A stretch of DNA of 64,000 bases from Terriglobales bacterium (GTDB lineage Bacteria; Acidobacteriota; Terriglobia; Terriglobales; Acidobacteriaceae): the NCBI GenBank assembly GCA_025462725.1, contig JAOAPE010000011.1, positions 124,001 to 188,000 of the forward strand, given 5' to 3'. The position numbers and the translations under genes are program-made. Position 1 is the first letter of the stretch, and the number at the start of each line of letters is the position of its first letter. Shown here in pieces: positions 44,920 to 53,920 of this stretch. The notes under the pieces were generated by a model. That model did not search any database, was not told where the DNA came from, and saw nothing but the letters and a program-made list of their open reading frames with translations.

Positions 44920-45690
44920 ATGTCCATTCACCCGACCGCCATCATTGACGCTGCTGCCACAGTGCATCCCTCGTGCACGGTTGGCCCCTATTGCTTGATT
45001 GGCCCCGAGGTCGAACTAGGCGAGAACTGTGAATTAATTTCGCACGTTGTGATTCACGGCCCCACAAAGATCGGCAAGAACAACCGCATCTTCCCGTTTT
45101 CCGCGCTCGGCCTCGAACCGCAGGACATCACCTTCAAGGGACAACGTGTTTATCTCCAGATCGGCGACAACAACATTATTCGCGAGTCCGTGACTATTAG
45201 CCGCGGCACGGAAAAAGGCGGCGGCACCACCCGCATCGGCAACAACACTTTCATAATGGCCTACTCGCACATAGGACACGATTGCCAGATTGGCGACTAC
45301 GCCATGCTCGTGAATGGCGCCACACTCGCCGGACACGTCATCGTCGAGGAGTATGCCGTGCTTGCAGCTCTGGGTCCAGTGCATCAATTTGTGCGCATAG
45401 GCGCACATTCGTATATCGGCGGCGGAACGACCATCACTCAGGATGTGCTGCCCTTCACAAAGACAGCCGCGAAACGGGAAGTCTCGACCTTTGGCATTAA
45501 CGCGATCGGTCTCGAACGACGAGGCTTCTCCAAAGAACGCATTGCGAAGATCCAGAGTGCCTACAAGATCATCAAGCGCAACAACACCACTCAAGCGCTC
45601 GAACAGTTAAAGGCTGAATCCGATTCCAGTGAAGATGTCGCCGCGCTGATCAAGTTCTTGGAACAATCAGAGCGGGGAATCATTAAGTAG
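44920..45690 (+). CDS. lpxA: UDP-N-acetylglucosamine acyltransferase
   Basis: A 256-residue left-handed beta-helix acyltransferase that adds a 3-hydroxyacyl chain to UDP-GlcNAc, the first lipid A step. Hexapeptide repeats run from IHPTAIIDAAATVHPSCTVGPYCLIG onward. The catalytic His lies in SHIGHDCQIGDYAML, matching AHIAHDC of E. coli LpxA. VHQFVRIGAHSYIGGG precedes the helical C-terminus. The ATG at 44920 is preferred: AGGAAG lies seven bases upstream and the protein then starts as usual; the ATG at 44890 lacks a binding site. It is 34 bp after fabZ and 6 bp before lpxI. Confidence 0.95.
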   Translation: MSIHPTAIIDAAATVHPSCTVGPYCLIGPEVELGENCELISHVVIHGPTKIGKNNRIFPFSALGLEPQDITFKGQRVYLQIGDNNIIRESVTISRGTEKGGGTTRIGNNTFIMAYSHIGHDCQIGDYAMLVNGATLAGHVIVEEYAVLAALGPVHQFVRIGAHSYIGGGTTITQDVLPFTKTAAKREVSTFGINAIGLERRGFSKERIAKIQSAYKIIKRNNTTQALEQLKAESDSSEDVAALIKFLEQSERGIIK

Positions 45691-45696
45691 CCGCTT

Positions 45697-46539
45697 TTGT
45701 CCACCCCACCCAAACTCGGGCTCATCGCTGGCAACGGCACATTTCCTTTGCTCTTGCTTGACGCCGCACGCGCGCGAGGTACTGACGTCATCGTCGCCGC
45801 CATCAATGAAGAAACTTTCCCGGAGATTGAAAGTCACGGCGCAAAATCCGTTCACTGGATGTCCCTCGGCGAACTCTCAAAACTGATAGACACGTTCAAG
45901 CGCGAAGGTGTCACCCAGGCCATCATGGCCGGACAGGTCAAGCACAAGCAGATATTCTCCAGCATTCGCCCCGATTGGAAACTCGCAAAGCTTTTGATGT
46001 CACTGGGTACGCGCAACACTGACTCGCTCCTCGGTGCTGTCGCCAAAGTTCTGGCCGAAGAGGGAATCACGTTGATTGACTCCACTTCTTATTTGGAACC
46101 GCTGCTTGCGAAACCTGGTGTCCAGACCAAGCGTGCTCCAAATGAACAAGAGCTTGTCAACATTTCTTACGGCCGCGACATCGCCCGTCACCTTGCCCAA
46201 TTTGATATCGGCCAGACAGTGGTAGTCGCCGGTTCAGCTTGTGTCTCAGTCGAAGCGATGGAGGGAACGGATGCCACCATCGCGCGCGCGGGTCAACTGA
46301 TGTCTACCTTGGAAGCCCACGCCTCCACTATCAGTAGGTCATTGACTGTAGTCAAGATCGCCAAGCCCAACCAAGACATGCGCTTCGATGTTCCCATCAT
46401 CGGCATCAAGACAATTGAAACCATGCGCGCCGCCGGCGCGACTTGCCTAGCTTTGGATGCGGGCAAATGTCTTCTGCTCGACGGCGATCCCATCTTCGCA
46501 GCTGCTAATGCTGCCGACATCGCAATCATTGCAGATTGA
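45697..46539 (+). CDS. lpxI: UDP-2,3-diacylglucosamine pyrophosphatase, LpxI type
   Basis: A 280-residue protein (formerly DUF1009) that hydrolyses UDP-2,3-diacylglucosamine to lipid X and UMP in lipid A synthesis. The N-terminal domain begins KLGLIAGNGTFPLLLLDAARARG. The C-terminal domain contains GRDIARHLAQFDIGQTVVVAGSACVSVEAMEGTDATIARAG, the EGTDA-containing signature of LpxI, and ends with DAGKCLLLDGD. LpxI is the alternative to LpxH and occurs in alphaproteobacteria and several other phyla. It starts at TTG 6 bp after the lpxA stop, without an obvious ribosome binding site, so translational coupling is probable. Confidence 0.92.
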   Translation: MSTPPKLGLIAGNGTFPLLLLDAARARGTDVIVAAINEETFPEIESHGAKSVHWMSLGELSKLIDTFKREGVTQAIMAGQVKHKQIFSSIRPDWKLAKLLMSLGTRNTDSLLGAVAKVLAEEGITLIDSTSYLEPLLAKPGVQTKRAPNEQELVNISYGRDIARHLAQFDIGQTVVVAGSACVSVEAMEGTDATIARAGQLMSTLEAHASTISRSLTVVKIAKPNQDMRFDVPIIGIKTIETMRAAGATCLALDAGKCLLLDGDPIFAAANAADIAIIAD

Positions 46540-46564
46540 AAGTGCTATCATCCGCAGACAGCAT

Positions 46565-47101
46565 ATGAAAACAGCAACCCTCGCAATCTTCCTGCTAATC
46601 AGCTCATTCGTCTCCGCCATCGATATGCCTAAAGTCGGCGCCCAGGCGCCAGACTTTACCCTAACTTCCGGCGACGGCAAGCCGGTCAGCCTTAAAGATT
46701 TTCGGGGCAAATGGGTGGTGCTCTACTTCTACCCAAAGAATTTCACCAGCGGATGCACCATAGAAGCCCGCAATTTCCAGAAGGATCAAGGCGAGTTCCA
46801 GAAACTAAACTCCGTTGTTCTGGGCGTCAGCGCAGATAACGCCTATTCCCACAAAAGCTTCTGTGACAAGGAAGGCCTCACCTTCAAGACACTCGCGGAC
46901 AAAGATACGAAAGTCTCGGCCGCATATGGCTCGGTGATGAACCTTGCGGTGGCGAAATACGCGAAGCGGAACACATTCATAATTGATCCCAGCGGCAAGA
47001 TAGCCAGCGTATTTGTTGATGTGAATCCGAACAAGCACAGCAGCGAGGTGTTGTCTGCGCTCAATACGTTGGAGTCCGCAAACCAGGGGAAATCGCGATA
47101 G
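46565..47101 (+). CDS. Peroxiredoxin, BCP-like, with signal peptide
   Basis: A 178-residue thiol peroxidase of the AhpC/TSA-BCP type. A signal peptide (MKTATLAIFLLISSFVSA) is followed by the thioredoxin-fold domain: GAQAPDFTLTSGDGKPVSLKDFRGKWVVLYFYPKNFTSGCT, with the peroxidatic Cys in TSGCT; the E. coli protein has TPGCT there. No second Cys at the usual BCP distance (five residues later) is evident; other Cys residues lie further along (SFCDKEG). It reduces peroxides outside the cytoplasm, unlike cytoplasmic BCP. It starts 25 bp after lpxI and 15 bp before sppA. ATG 46565 is chosen for the signal peptide. Confidence 0.9.
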   Translation: MKTATLAIFLLISSFVSAIDMPKVGAQAPDFTLTSGDGKPVSLKDFRGKWVVLYFYPKNFTSGCTIEARNFQKDQGEFQKLNSVVLGVSADNAYSHKSFCDKEGLTFKTLADKDTKVSAAYGSVMNLAVAKYAKRNTFIIDPSGKIASVFVDVNPNKHSSEVLSALNTLESANQGKSR

Positions 47102-47116
47102 ACTAGTAATTCCTGT

Positions 47117-48031
47117 ATGCCTGAAAACCAGAATAGTTCCCGCACATTGCTTTGGGTGGTCATCGGTGGAGGCGTATTTTTCCTCTTCGTCATGGCTGTC
47201 TTCACGTTGGTTTACTTCGCCGTAAAGTCTGACCACAAGGAGTTCGCCTCCGGATTTGGTGACAAGATCGCGGTCGTAGACCTCGAAGGCGTCATCCTCG
47301 ATTCCAAGCAATTCATCAAGGACATTAAGAAGTACGACGAAGACGATTCAATCAAAGCCATCATCGTCCGCATCAACTCGCCCGGTGGCGGCGCTGCGGC
47401 ATCGCAGGAGATGTACACCGCCGTCAAGCGTGTCCGCGACCGCAAGAAGAAGCCCATTGTCTCCTGGATCAGCACAGTGGGTGCTAGCGGCGGGTACTAC
47501 GTCGCCTCCGGAACCAGCAAGATATTTGCCGGAAATGCCAGCATCGTGGGCAGCATCGGCGTCATCGCCCAGTGGTACAACTACGAGGATCTGCTTCATT
47601 GGGCAAAGCTGAAGGACGTCACCCTAAAAGCCGGAGAACTCAAAGACGCAGGCAATCCTGCCCGTGAAATGACTCCCGCCGAACACGCCTACCTGCAAGG
47701 CCTGATTGACGACATGCATGGACAATTCATCCATGACGTTGCCCAAGGCCGCAACATGAAGGATGAAGACTTGAAGCCCATCGCCAACGGTCGCGTGTGG
47801 ACAGGACAACAGGCCATGCCATTGAAGCTTGTTGACCAACTCGGCGACTTCCAGACCGCTGTGGATGAGACCGCCAAGTCGGTCGGCATCAAGGGTGAAC
47901 CAACGCTTGTGCGCCCTGAAAAGGAGAAACGCACCCTGGCTGACATCCTCTTTGGAGACATTTCTGACTTCATCCCTGACCGGGCCAAGATGATGCAGAG
48001 CAACGTAGGGTTTTATTATTTATGGAGATAG
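47117..48031 (+). CDS. sppA: Signal peptide peptidase SppA, short form
   Basis: A 304-residue membrane peptidase. One N-terminal membrane segment (LWVVIGGGVFFLFVMAVFTLVYF, ~residues 11-33) anchors a Ser-Lys S49 protease domain. IIVRINSPGGGAAASQEMY is the ClpP-fold oxyanion strand, TVGASGGYYVASG holds the nucleophile Ser (GASGGYY), VGSIGVIAQ follows, and the general-base Lys is expected in LKAGELKDAGNP. It degrades released signal peptides in the membrane. The length matches the half-size SppA of Gram-positive and many other bacteria, not the 67-kDa duplicated E. coli form. It follows the peroxiredoxin by 15 bp. Confidence 0.9.
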   Translation: MPENQNSSRTLLWVVIGGGVFFLFVMAVFTLVYFAVKSDHKEFASGFGDKIAVVDLEGVILDSKQFIKDIKKYDEDDSIKAIIVRINSPGGGAAASQEMYTAVKRVRDRKKKPIVSWISTVGASGGYYVASGTSKIFAGNASIVGSIGVIAQWYNYEDLLHWAKLKDVTLKAGELKDAGNPAREMTPAEHAYLQGLIDDMHGQFIHDVAQGRNMKDEDLKPIANGRVWTGQQAMPLKLVDQLGDFQTAVDETAKSVGIKGEPTLVRPEKEKRTLADILFGDISDFIPDRAKMMQSNVGFYYLWR

Positions 48032-48092
48032 CGGCGGAGATTGTCTTGACGGAATCGCCTACTTCTAGTGGAATAGCTGACTTAGAGAGCTT

Positions 48093-48416
48093 ATGACCAA
48101 AGCGGACCTCATCGAAGAAGTTTCCACCCTGGCGGAAGTCACTCGCAAAGATGGCGAAGTCATTGTCGAAACAATCTTTGACAGCATTGTGAAATCCCTG
48201 CGCGCAGGCGACAAGATTGAGATTCGCGGCTTTGGCAGCTTCCGCACCCGTCAACGCAAGCCCCGCGTCGGCCGCAATCCCAAGACCGGTGCCCGCGTTG
48301 AAGTCCCTGCCAAAAAGATTCCTTTCTTCAAGCCCAGCAAAGAGTTGAAGGATTTAGTCAATAACGGCAGCAGCGCTCCGGCTGAGACGGCTGCAACAGG
48401 CTCTCCCAAGGCCTGA
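48093..48416 (+). CDS. HU/IHF-family DNA-binding protein
   Basis: A 107-residue histone-like protein. It starts MTKADLIEEVSTLAEVTRKDGEVIVETIFDSI and includes the beta-arm signature GFGSFRTRQRKPRVGRNPKTGARVEVPAKKIPFFKPS with the conserved Arg-Asn-Pro tip that intercalates DNA at the bend. It acts as a homo- or heterodimer in nucleoid organisation and as an architectural factor. The IHF-beta subgroup is suggested by the R-N-P-K-T-G loop, but HU cannot be excluded. A short Ser/Ala/Thr-rich tail follows the fold. It lies 61 bp after sppA and may have its own promoter. Confidence 0.93.
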   Translation: MTKADLIEEVSTLAEVTRKDGEVIVETIFDSIVKSLRAGDKIEIRGFGSFRTRQRKPRVGRNPKTGARVEVPAKKIPFFKPSKELKDLVNNGSSAPAETAATGSPKA

Positions 48417-48583
48417 CCACTAAGGTTCCAAGCTAACTCCCTTATTTACAAGCCAGCAACTCGCGAATATAGTTATGCCCACTCAACTCTCCCAGAGGGC
48501 CTCGGCCCGCATTGAGTTTTCGGGGCATTTTGCGGTGCCCCAAGATTTCGAAAGGTCCCATTTCTAAGGCGAGCGTTTCTTCT

Positions 48584-50434
48584 ATGGAGTCGACTGCAGC
48601 AACCAGCAAAACGAAACCGGCGCGCAAGGACTACGTAGACTCAATCGCCAATCTGGTCACGTCCTTCGCCACCGCCAGGATCGAAGACCTTCTCGCGCAG
48701 ATCCCAGGCCTGCTGGTAACAAACTTCGAAGCTGTCCGCGCCGAACTCTGGCTTTGGGATGCCTCATCTGATTCTGCCTACCTCGTCCATTCCGCAGGAC
48801 TGGACGGCGCTCGACGGCACGACTATGCCGCATCAGGTGCCGGTGTCATCGGCAAGGTCGGACAAGCCAAGAAGATGATCGAGAACATCGTCCTCAGCAC
48901 TTTTGGCGGTGAAGATCAGGAATTCGCCAAGCGCACCGGGCTCAGTCACATTTCCTGCTACCCCATGATCGCGGGCGATAAGCCCATGGCTGTCCTTGCC
49001 ATCTACAACTCCGAGCCCACAAGTAAAGAACTGCTTGGATGGTGGCGAATGTACGCCGAAATGTGCGGCGTGAAGATTCCCGACCTGATGGCGGCACAAG
49101 AACAGCAGAAGCAGATCACCCAGCTTTCACTCTTGTTCGAAGCCACGCGGCTTCTTAACTCCACGTTAGATCTGGCTGAACTGCTCGAACTGATTCTCAA
49201 AATCGCCAGCCAAGAAGTTCAGGCTGAGCGCGGTAGTGTCTTCCTCGTTGACGCCGCTAATAAGCAGCTCTGGTCGATTGTCGCCTCCGGTTTGGATCAC
49301 CAAGAGATTCGCGTTCCTTTCGGCAAAGGTGTAGCCGGGCGCGTCGCCGAAATGGGCGAGATCGTGAACACTTCGGACGCTTATTCCGTCGAGTTTTTCG
49401 ACCCCAGCTTCGATCAGAAGTTCGGCTACAAGACCAAATCACTTCTCTGTTTGCCGGTCAGACACCACACGAATGAGATCGTCGGCGTAATCCAGTTGCT
49501 GAACAAGCGAACGGGTCCAGCATTTACGCGCGAAGACGAAGACTTCCTTGTGAAGCTCAGCGGACACATCGCCATGGCGCTTGAGAACGCCCGCCTTCAC
49601 CGCGACGCTCTTATCAAACAGCGTCTCGAAAAGGAATTGGCGCTTGCGCGTGGTATCCAACGCAGCCTGCTTCCTGATCAGCCGCCTGTGGTTCCCGGTT
49701 TTGAAATAGCCGTTTTGAATGAGCCTTGCTACGAAGTTGGCGGCGACTATTACGATTTTCTCAGCCTCGGACCTCAATCGCTTCTGCTGGTCATTGCGGA
49801 CGTCGAAGGCAAGGGTGTTGGCTCCGCATTGGTCATGAGCAATCTGCAAGCGACTCTGCGCGCGCTTGTGATGCACCTTCATTCCTTGGAAGTCTTGGCC
49901 GTCTCGCTGAACGAGATGATGTTCAATGACACCAAGTCAGAAAAGTATCTGAGTTGCTTCCTGGGCCTCGTTGATACCCGGCGCAGCGGATTGCACTACA
50001 TCAATTGCGGACACGTACCGCCGATCTTGGTGCATGGCGAAACGGGCGACTATCAGTTGCTCGAAGAAGGCGGAACTGTAGTCGGACTCTTCCCCAGCGC
50101 AGAATACAAACGCGGTTCGGTGAATCTCAAGCCTGGCGACGTTCTGATCACTTGCACAGACGGCATCCTTGAAGCTTCGAACGCCGCAGAAGACGAATTC
50201 GGCAAAGAGCGCCTCGCGGCTTGCGTCATTGAGAACCGCCACAAGTCAGCGCAGGGAATCGTCGATTCAGTGCTTTCTCAGGTCAACCAATTTGCTGCTG
50301 GTGGGAATTTCATTGACGACAAAGTCCTGATGATCATGAAGGTCACGAGCGATGGCCTTCTTCAGCACGCCAGCAAGCGCCCTCTGGATCGTCCACCTGA
50401 GCTGGAGCGTCGCGCAGACCCACGCGGTGACTAG
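48584..50434 (+). CDS. GAF-GAF-PP2C (SpoIIE/RsbU-type) phosphatase
   Basis: A 616-residue cytoplasmic signalling protein from ATG 48584; a TTG 72 bp upstream is a weaker alternative. The first GAF domain lies at ~20-165, the second at ~195-345 (FEATRLLNSTLDLAELLELILK, SLLCLPVRH, GVIQLLNKRTG). A coiled linker (QRLEKELALARGIQRSLLP) leads to the PP2C-like domain at ~380-590 with YEVGGDYYDFL, VIADVEGKGVGSALVMS, YINCGHVPPIL and DVLITCTDGILEA, the Asp residues that hold Mn/Mg. Such phosphatases usually dephosphorylate an anti-anti-sigma factor, so a partner-switching pathway is inferred; no partner gene is beside it. The ligand of the GAF domains is unknown. Confidence 0.9.
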   Translation: MESTAATSKTKPARKDYVDSIANLVTSFATARIEDLLAQIPGLLVTNFEAVRAELWLWDASSDSAYLVHSAGLDGARRHDYAASGAGVIGKVGQAKKMIENIVLSTFGGEDQEFAKRTGLSHISCYPMIAGDKPMAVLAIYNSEPTSKELLGWWRMYAEMCGVKIPDLMAAQEQQKQITQLSLLFEATRLLNSTLDLAELLELILKIASQEVQAERGSVFLVDAANKQLWSIVASGLDHQEIRVPFGKGVAGRVAEMGEIVNTSDAYSVEFFDPSFDQKFGYKTKSLLCLPVRHHTNEIVGVIQLLNKRTGPAFTREDEDFLVKLSGHIAMALENARLHRDALIKQRLEKELALARGIQRSLLPDQPPVVPGFEIAVLNEPCYEVGGDYYDFLSLGPQSLLLVIADVEGKGVGSALVMSNLQATLRALVMHLHSLEVLAVSLNEMMFNDTKSEKYLSCFLGLVDTRRSGLHYINCGHVPPILVHGETGDYQLLEEGGTVVGLFPSAEYKRGSVNLKPGDVLITCTDGILEASNAAEDEFGKERLAACVIENRHKSAQGIVDSVLSQVNQFAAGGNFIDDKVLMIMKVTSDGLLQHASKRPLDRPPELERRADPRGD

Positions 50435-50437
50435 CAA

Positions 50438-50584
50438 GTGCAGAAAAAGATATTCTGGCTTTCTTTCATTGTCATCGGCACAGTCGCTGATGTGGCGCTG
50501 CCATTGGTTTGGGCGCTTGTAGCCACGCTGCCGATCCTGGCCTTCTGTTGGTGGATGGCTTATCGCTCTGGCTGGTTCGAATAG
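50438..50584 (+). CDS. Small membrane protein, 48 aa
   Basis: A short frame from GTG 50438, 3 bp after the stop of the PP2C phosphatase gene. The product, about 48 residues, has a Lys-Lys start (QKKIFWLSF), two hydrophobic stretches separated by Asp (IGTVADVALPLVWALVATLPILAFCWW) and a Trp-rich end. No family was recognised. The short gap suggests translational coupling with the phosphatase, and a membrane-anchoring or partner role is possible, but only position supports this. The hydrophobic composition and a complete frame make chance less likely. Confidence 0.5.
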   Translation: MQKKIFWLSFIVIGTVADVALPLVWALVATLPILAFCWWMAYRSGWFE

Positions 50585-50592
50585 AACATCGC

Positions 50593-50838
50593 TTAGGATT
50601 CGGCGACATCTAATCGTTCATCTTTTCCGATATATCCTTTTTTCCTGAACCATTCTTCCATCGCAGACTTGAGTTGCTCTAGGGGAACTCGATTCCCGAC
50701 CTCAAGCATTCCATCGCCGTTCGGAATAGTGTCATCGAATACCGCGTCATTCGTAAAATTACGCATGGAGAAATTGTCCAGCCATTTCACTGGACAAGGC
50801 TCGTTCTTGTAGACGATGCGTATCTTGCGGGCGAACAT
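50593..50838 (-). CDS. Conserved-looking hypothetical protein, 81 aa
   Basis: A small soluble protein from ATG 50838; a TTG at 50859 is an alternative. The sequence (MFARKIRIVYKNEPCPVKWLDNF, then FDDTIPNGDGMLEVGNRVPLEQLKSAMEEWFRKKGYIG) has mixed alpha/beta character with an amphipathic C-terminal helix. I do not recognise the family. It lies upstream of pckA in the same direction but the pckA terminator at 50863 separates them, so it has its own transcript. No membrane or signal features. Confidence 0.6.
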   Translation of the reverse strand: MFARKIRIVYKNEPCPVKWLDNFSMRNFTNDAVFDDTIPNGDGMLEVGNRVPLEQLKSAMEEWFRKKGYIGKDERLDVAES

Positions 50839-50862
50839 GCAATCAGTATAGAGCCACAAATG

Positions 50863-50888
50863 AAAAAGCCCCGGATCTCTCCAGGGCT
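50863..50888 (-). terminator. Rho-independent terminator of pckA
   Basis: Read on the minus strand: AGCCCTGGA / TCCGGGGCT stem with a GAGA loop (one mismatch), followed by TTTTTC, about 18 bp after the pckA stop. Confidence 0.82.
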
Positions 50889-50905
50889 GGAGTTTCGAGA
50901 CTAGA

Positions 50906-52498
50906 TCACGCTTTCACTGCGCTTGGTCCTGCTGCCTTGATATTTTCTGGGACATCGAATTTCTCGATGTTTTTCGCAAACTTCTCCGCCAAAGATGCCG
51001 CTTGTGCGTCATACGCGGCTTTGTCTTTCCAGACATTGCGCGGGTTCAACAGTTCCGGCGGCACATCGGGACAAGACTTTGGAATAGATAGGCCGAAGGC
51101 CGACTCAATCTCGTAAGATGCATTTTGAAGTCGTCCATCGACCGCTGCGCGAACCATTGCGCGCGTGTAGGGCAGGCTCATGCGCTTGCCGACGCCGTAT
51201 CCGCCGCCTGACCAGCCGGTATTCACCAGCCAGCATTGTGCGTTGTGTTCCTTCAAGCGTTCGCCCAGCATTTGCGCGTAAACTTTCGGCGGCAGCGGCA
51301 GGAACGGCGATCCGAAGCAGGTCGAGAAGTTTGGTTGCGGCTCGGTCACGCCGGTTTCGGTTCCGGCAAGCTTCGCAGTGTATCCGGAGAGGAAGTGATA
51401 CATCGCCTGCTCAGGCGACAGTTTCGAAATTGGCGGTAGCACTCCAAACGCATCGGCCGTAAGGAAGACCACGTTTTTCGGATGCCCACCAATTCCGGGG
51501 ATGATGGCGTTGTCGATGAAGTCCACCGGATACGCCGCGCGTGTGTTTTCAGTCCTGGACTGGTCGTCATAGTCGGGAATGCGCGTGTCGCTGTCTAGCA
51601 CGACATTTTCCAACACCGCGCCGAAGCGAATCGCGTTCCAAATCTGCGGCTCATTCTCTTTCGAAAGTTTTATGCACTTTGCATAGCAGCCACCTTCGAA
51701 ATTGAAAACGCCCGTTTGCGACCACCCATGTTCGTCGTCACCGATGAGGCCCCGCGTTGGATCAGCAGAAAGCGTCGTCTTGCCCGTACCGGAGAGCCCA
51801 AAGAACAACGCGGAAACATTATCCGAACCGATATTTGCCGAGCAGTGCATTGGAAACACATCCCGCTGCGGCAATATGTAATTCATCACACCGAAGATCG
51901 ACTTCTTCAGCTCGCCTGCATACTTTGTGCCGCCTACCAAAATGATCTTGCGTGTGAAGTCAGTGATGATGAACGTCTCTGAGTTCGTGCCATCGCGTTG
52001 CGGATCCGCTTGGAATTCCGGTGCGCCTACGACCGTGAACTCCGCCTTATGCGATTGCAACTCCTCGGCTGAGGGCCGCACAAACAACTGGCGGACAAAC
52101 AGGTTGTGCCATGCGTATTGATTCACTACTTGGATCGGCAGCCTGTATTTCGAATCGGCGCCAGCGAACAGTTGTTGGACGAAAAGGTCCTTCGTCGAGA
52201 GGTACTCGAGCACGCGTCCGTATAGCGCGTCGAACTGCTCAGTCGTGAAAGGCTGGTTTACGGCTCCCCAATTTACTTTGTCTGCTGTGAGCGCGTCTTT
52301 GACGATGAACTTATCCTTGGGTGACCGGCCGGTGCGCTTTCCTGTTTCGCCGACGATGGCCCCATTGCTTGCCATGTGTGTCTCACCGCGACGTATGGAT
52401 TGCTCCACCAGCGCCGCCGTCCCTAGATTGTGAAACACATTGGCCTTGCCTTTTGCGATAAGGCTATTCACATCATTCATCGTTGCGCTACTCGCCAT
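50906..52498 (-). CDS. pckA: Phosphoenolpyruvate carboxykinase (ATP)
   Basis: A 530-residue gluconeogenic enzyme that converts oxaloacetate and ATP to PEP, ADP and CO2. The start at ATG 52498 is chosen because AGGAG lies upstream at the right spacing; the longer 52522 start has none. Motifs seen are [12 protein letters not shown] (PEPCK N-terminal), HCSANIG, the P-loop [14 protein letters not shown], the metal-binding [21 protein letters not shown] and the R-containing [11 protein letters not shown] stretch. The length is typical of ATP-dependent PckA (about 520-540). The hairpin at 50863 ends the transcript. It is preceded by a small hypothetical gene. Confidence 0.97.
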   Translation of the reverse strand: MASSATMNDVNSLIAKGKANVFHNLGTAALVEQSIRRGETHMASNGAIVGETGKRTGRSPKDKFIVKDALTADKVNWGAVNQPFTTEQFDALYGRVLEYLSTKDLFVQQLFAGADSKYRLPIQVVNQYAWHNLFVRQLFVRPSAEELQSHKAEFTVVGAPEFQADPQRDGTNSETFIITDFTRKIILVGGTKYAGELKKSIFGVMNYILPQRDVFPMHCSANIGSDNVSALFFGLSGTGKTTLSADPTRGLIGDDEHGWSQTGVFNFEGGCYAKCIKLSKENEPQIWNAIRFGAVLENVVLDSDTRIPDYDDQSRTENTRAAYPVDFIDNAIIPGIGGHPKNVVFLTADAFGVLPPISKLSPEQAMYHFLSGYTAKLAGTETGVTEPQPNFSTCFGSPFLPLPPKVYAQMLGERLKEHNAQCWLVNTGWSGGGYGVGKRMSLPYTRAMVRAAVDGRLQNASYEIESAFGLSIPKSCPDVPPELLNPRNVWKDKAAYDAQAASLAEKFAKNIEKFDVPENIKAAGPSAVKA

Positions 52499-52553
52499 TT
52501 CAAATCTCCTGAAAGTGCCCAAAGAAGCGGGCGAAGGAAGCTCTAAAACGAAA

Positions 52554-52576
52554 GGCCCGAAGGAAGACCTCAGGCC
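52554..52576 (-). terminator. Possible terminator between the 127-aa gene and pckA
   Basis: Read on the minus strand, GGCC...GGCC with inner GG/CC pairs is followed by TTTCGTTTT. The hairpin overlaps the stop codon of the upstream gene. The stem is imperfect, so this is tentative. Confidence 0.45.
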
Positions 52577-52953
52577 GGTACAGCATCGATTTTTGGAATT
52601 CTTTCCGCAGGCGCCTTATATTCCACCAGCACATCGTGCACATGGCGCAAGGTCTCATCCACAGTCAGCGTGTACATCTCTCGGCCATTATCCAACCCTG
52701 ACTCAATGGAGGTCTTCAGATAATGTCCCGCGACCTGCGCTGCAAGAGGATCCGTGATCACGTGCCCGGTCAGGCGGTGGTATTCAACCCAGGCAACGTG
52801 CGGCAGGGCAATCCATACAGGACGCCCATCGGCGAGAAACTTCACGTCAATGGCATCAGCGTGGCGCGTTGCTATGGCCACGATCAATGCCTGGTACATG
52901 CAGTGCAGTTTCTTCTTGGTCCAGCGGTCGGTTACGTAGAAATCATCGTACAT
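52570..52953 (-). CDS. Hypothetical protein, 127 aa
   Basis: A soluble protein starting at ATG 52953; a TTG at 52971 is an alternative. It reads [39 protein letters not shown], then [18 protein letters not shown] and a repeat-free C-terminus ending near [13 protein letters not shown] do not recognise the family. It is distinct from short acidobacterial receivers; no catalytic motif is evident. It is the first gene of the minus-strand run ending in pckA, with a possible terminator in between. Confidence 0.55.
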   Translation of the reverse strand: MYDDFYVTDRWTKKKLHCMYQALIVAIATRHADAIDVKFLADGRPVWIALPHVAWVEYHRLTGHVITDPLAAQVAGHYLKTSIESGLDNGREMYTLTVDETLRHVHDVLVEYKAPAERIPKIDAVPA

Positions 52954-53069
52954 AGGGTGTCGAGGCAACAAACAATCATATCGGACGGATAAGGACTAGG
53001 GCAATCCCTTACCATCCAGCGACGGAAATCAGCATTCCCGATGCAACCAGGTGCGCCGACCAAAACCCT

Positions 53070-53627
53070 CTAGCTTGAGTAGTGCAGAAGCGAAAACACA
53101 TCATGCGGTGAGAGCTTCTCGCGGCCTTTGAGGAAGTCGAGTTCCACGGCGAATCCCAGTCCGGCAACCTCGCCGCCGATGGATTTCACCAGCTGAGCGC
53201 ATGCAGTAGCGGTCCCGCCTGTGGCGAGCAGGTCATCAACGATGACCACGCGCTGGCCTTTTGCGATGGCGTCTTTGTGAATCTCTAATGTGTCAGTGCC
53301 GTATTCCAGATCATAGGTCACGCGTGCGACTTCGGCGGGCAGCTTCTTCGGCTTGCGCACGGGCACAAATCCAGCATTCAGCCGATACGCCAACGCGGGC
53401 CCGAATATGAATCCACGAGCTTCAATGCCGACGATCAGATCCACTCCTTTGTCGATGTAGTACTCCGCCATGGCATCGATCAGCGTGGCCAATCCCTTTT
53501 TGTCTTTCAGGAGCGTGGTGATGTCGTAGAAGAGAATGCCCTTCTTAGGAAAATCAGCCACTTCGCGGATCAATTTCTTCAGCGGCTCACAGTCGATCGC
53601 TAGTGCGCGCTCCGGTTGCTGACTCAT
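53070..53627 (-). CDS. apt: Adenine phosphoribosyltransferase
   Basis: A 185-residue purine salvage enzyme that makes AMP from adenine and PRPP. Residues ~100-145 hold the PRPP-binding signature [14 protein letters not shown], with the acidic pair DD and the following Thr-Gly-Gly-Thr loop. [18 protein letters not shown] near the N-terminus and [17 protein letters not shown] in the middle are typical Apt stretches. The length matches the family. It begins 3 bp after the acylphosphatase stop and is probably co-transcribed with that gene and with efp further upstream on this strand. Confidence 0.95.
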   Translation of the reverse strand: MSQQPERALAIDCEPLKKLIREVADFPKKGILFYDITTLLKDKKGLATLIDAMAEYYIDKGVDLIVGIEARGFIFGPALAYRLNAGFVPVRKPKKLPAEVARVTYDLEYGTDTLEIHKDAIAKGQRVVIVDDLLATGGTATACAQLVKSIGGEVAGLGFAVELDFLKGREKLSPHDVFSLLHYSS

Positions 53628-53630
53628 TGC

Positions 53631-53918
53631 TTACCAATCTCCTTGGATCTGAAATGATTTCAAACTTCCGGCTGTGTCTTCCGGAGTCGCTTCCGATTCA
53701 TCCACTGCATCCACTCGCGAGGCCCGCGGGCCTTCCTTCAAGCGCTCGCGCAACCGCGCTAACTTTTCATCATCGCCGACGGCCACAAGTTCGACTGTCG
53801 AATCCTCCCGATTGCGAACCCAACCGGCAATCCCCAGCGCGGAAGCTTCGCGCTCGACGAACCAGCGGAAGCCAACGCCTTGCACTCGACCACGGACGAT
53901 GTACTTGCGAGCCTGCAT
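53631..53918 (-). CDS. acyP: Acylphosphatase
   Basis: A 95-residue enzyme that hydrolyses acyl phosphates. The start at ATG 53918 gives the family length; a 53978 start would add 20 AT-rich-encoded residues. The active-site loop is VRGRVQGVGFRWFVEREA, with the catalytic Arg in GFRWF, and the catalytic Asn lies in GWVRNREDSTVELVAVG. It sits 3 bp before apt and after efp on the same strand. It may recycle carbamoyl or acetyl phosphates; the physiological substrate is uncertain, as for the family. Confidence 0.92.
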   Translation of the reverse strand: MQARKYIVRGRVQGVGFRWFVEREASALGIAGWVRNREDSTVELVAVGDDEKLARLRERLKEGPRASRVDAVDESEATPEDTAGSLKSFQIQGDW

Positions 53919-53920
53919 GA

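Noticed and set aside
45691-45700. Possible missing ribosome binding site as a sign that lpxI starts later
   Set aside because: The TTG at 45697 yields the expected LpxI N-terminus (LIAGNG), so coupling to lpxA is the better explanation.
47800-48030. Idea that sppA is truncated
   Set aside because: Its ~300 residues match the normal short SppA form; only the E. coli type is about twice as long.
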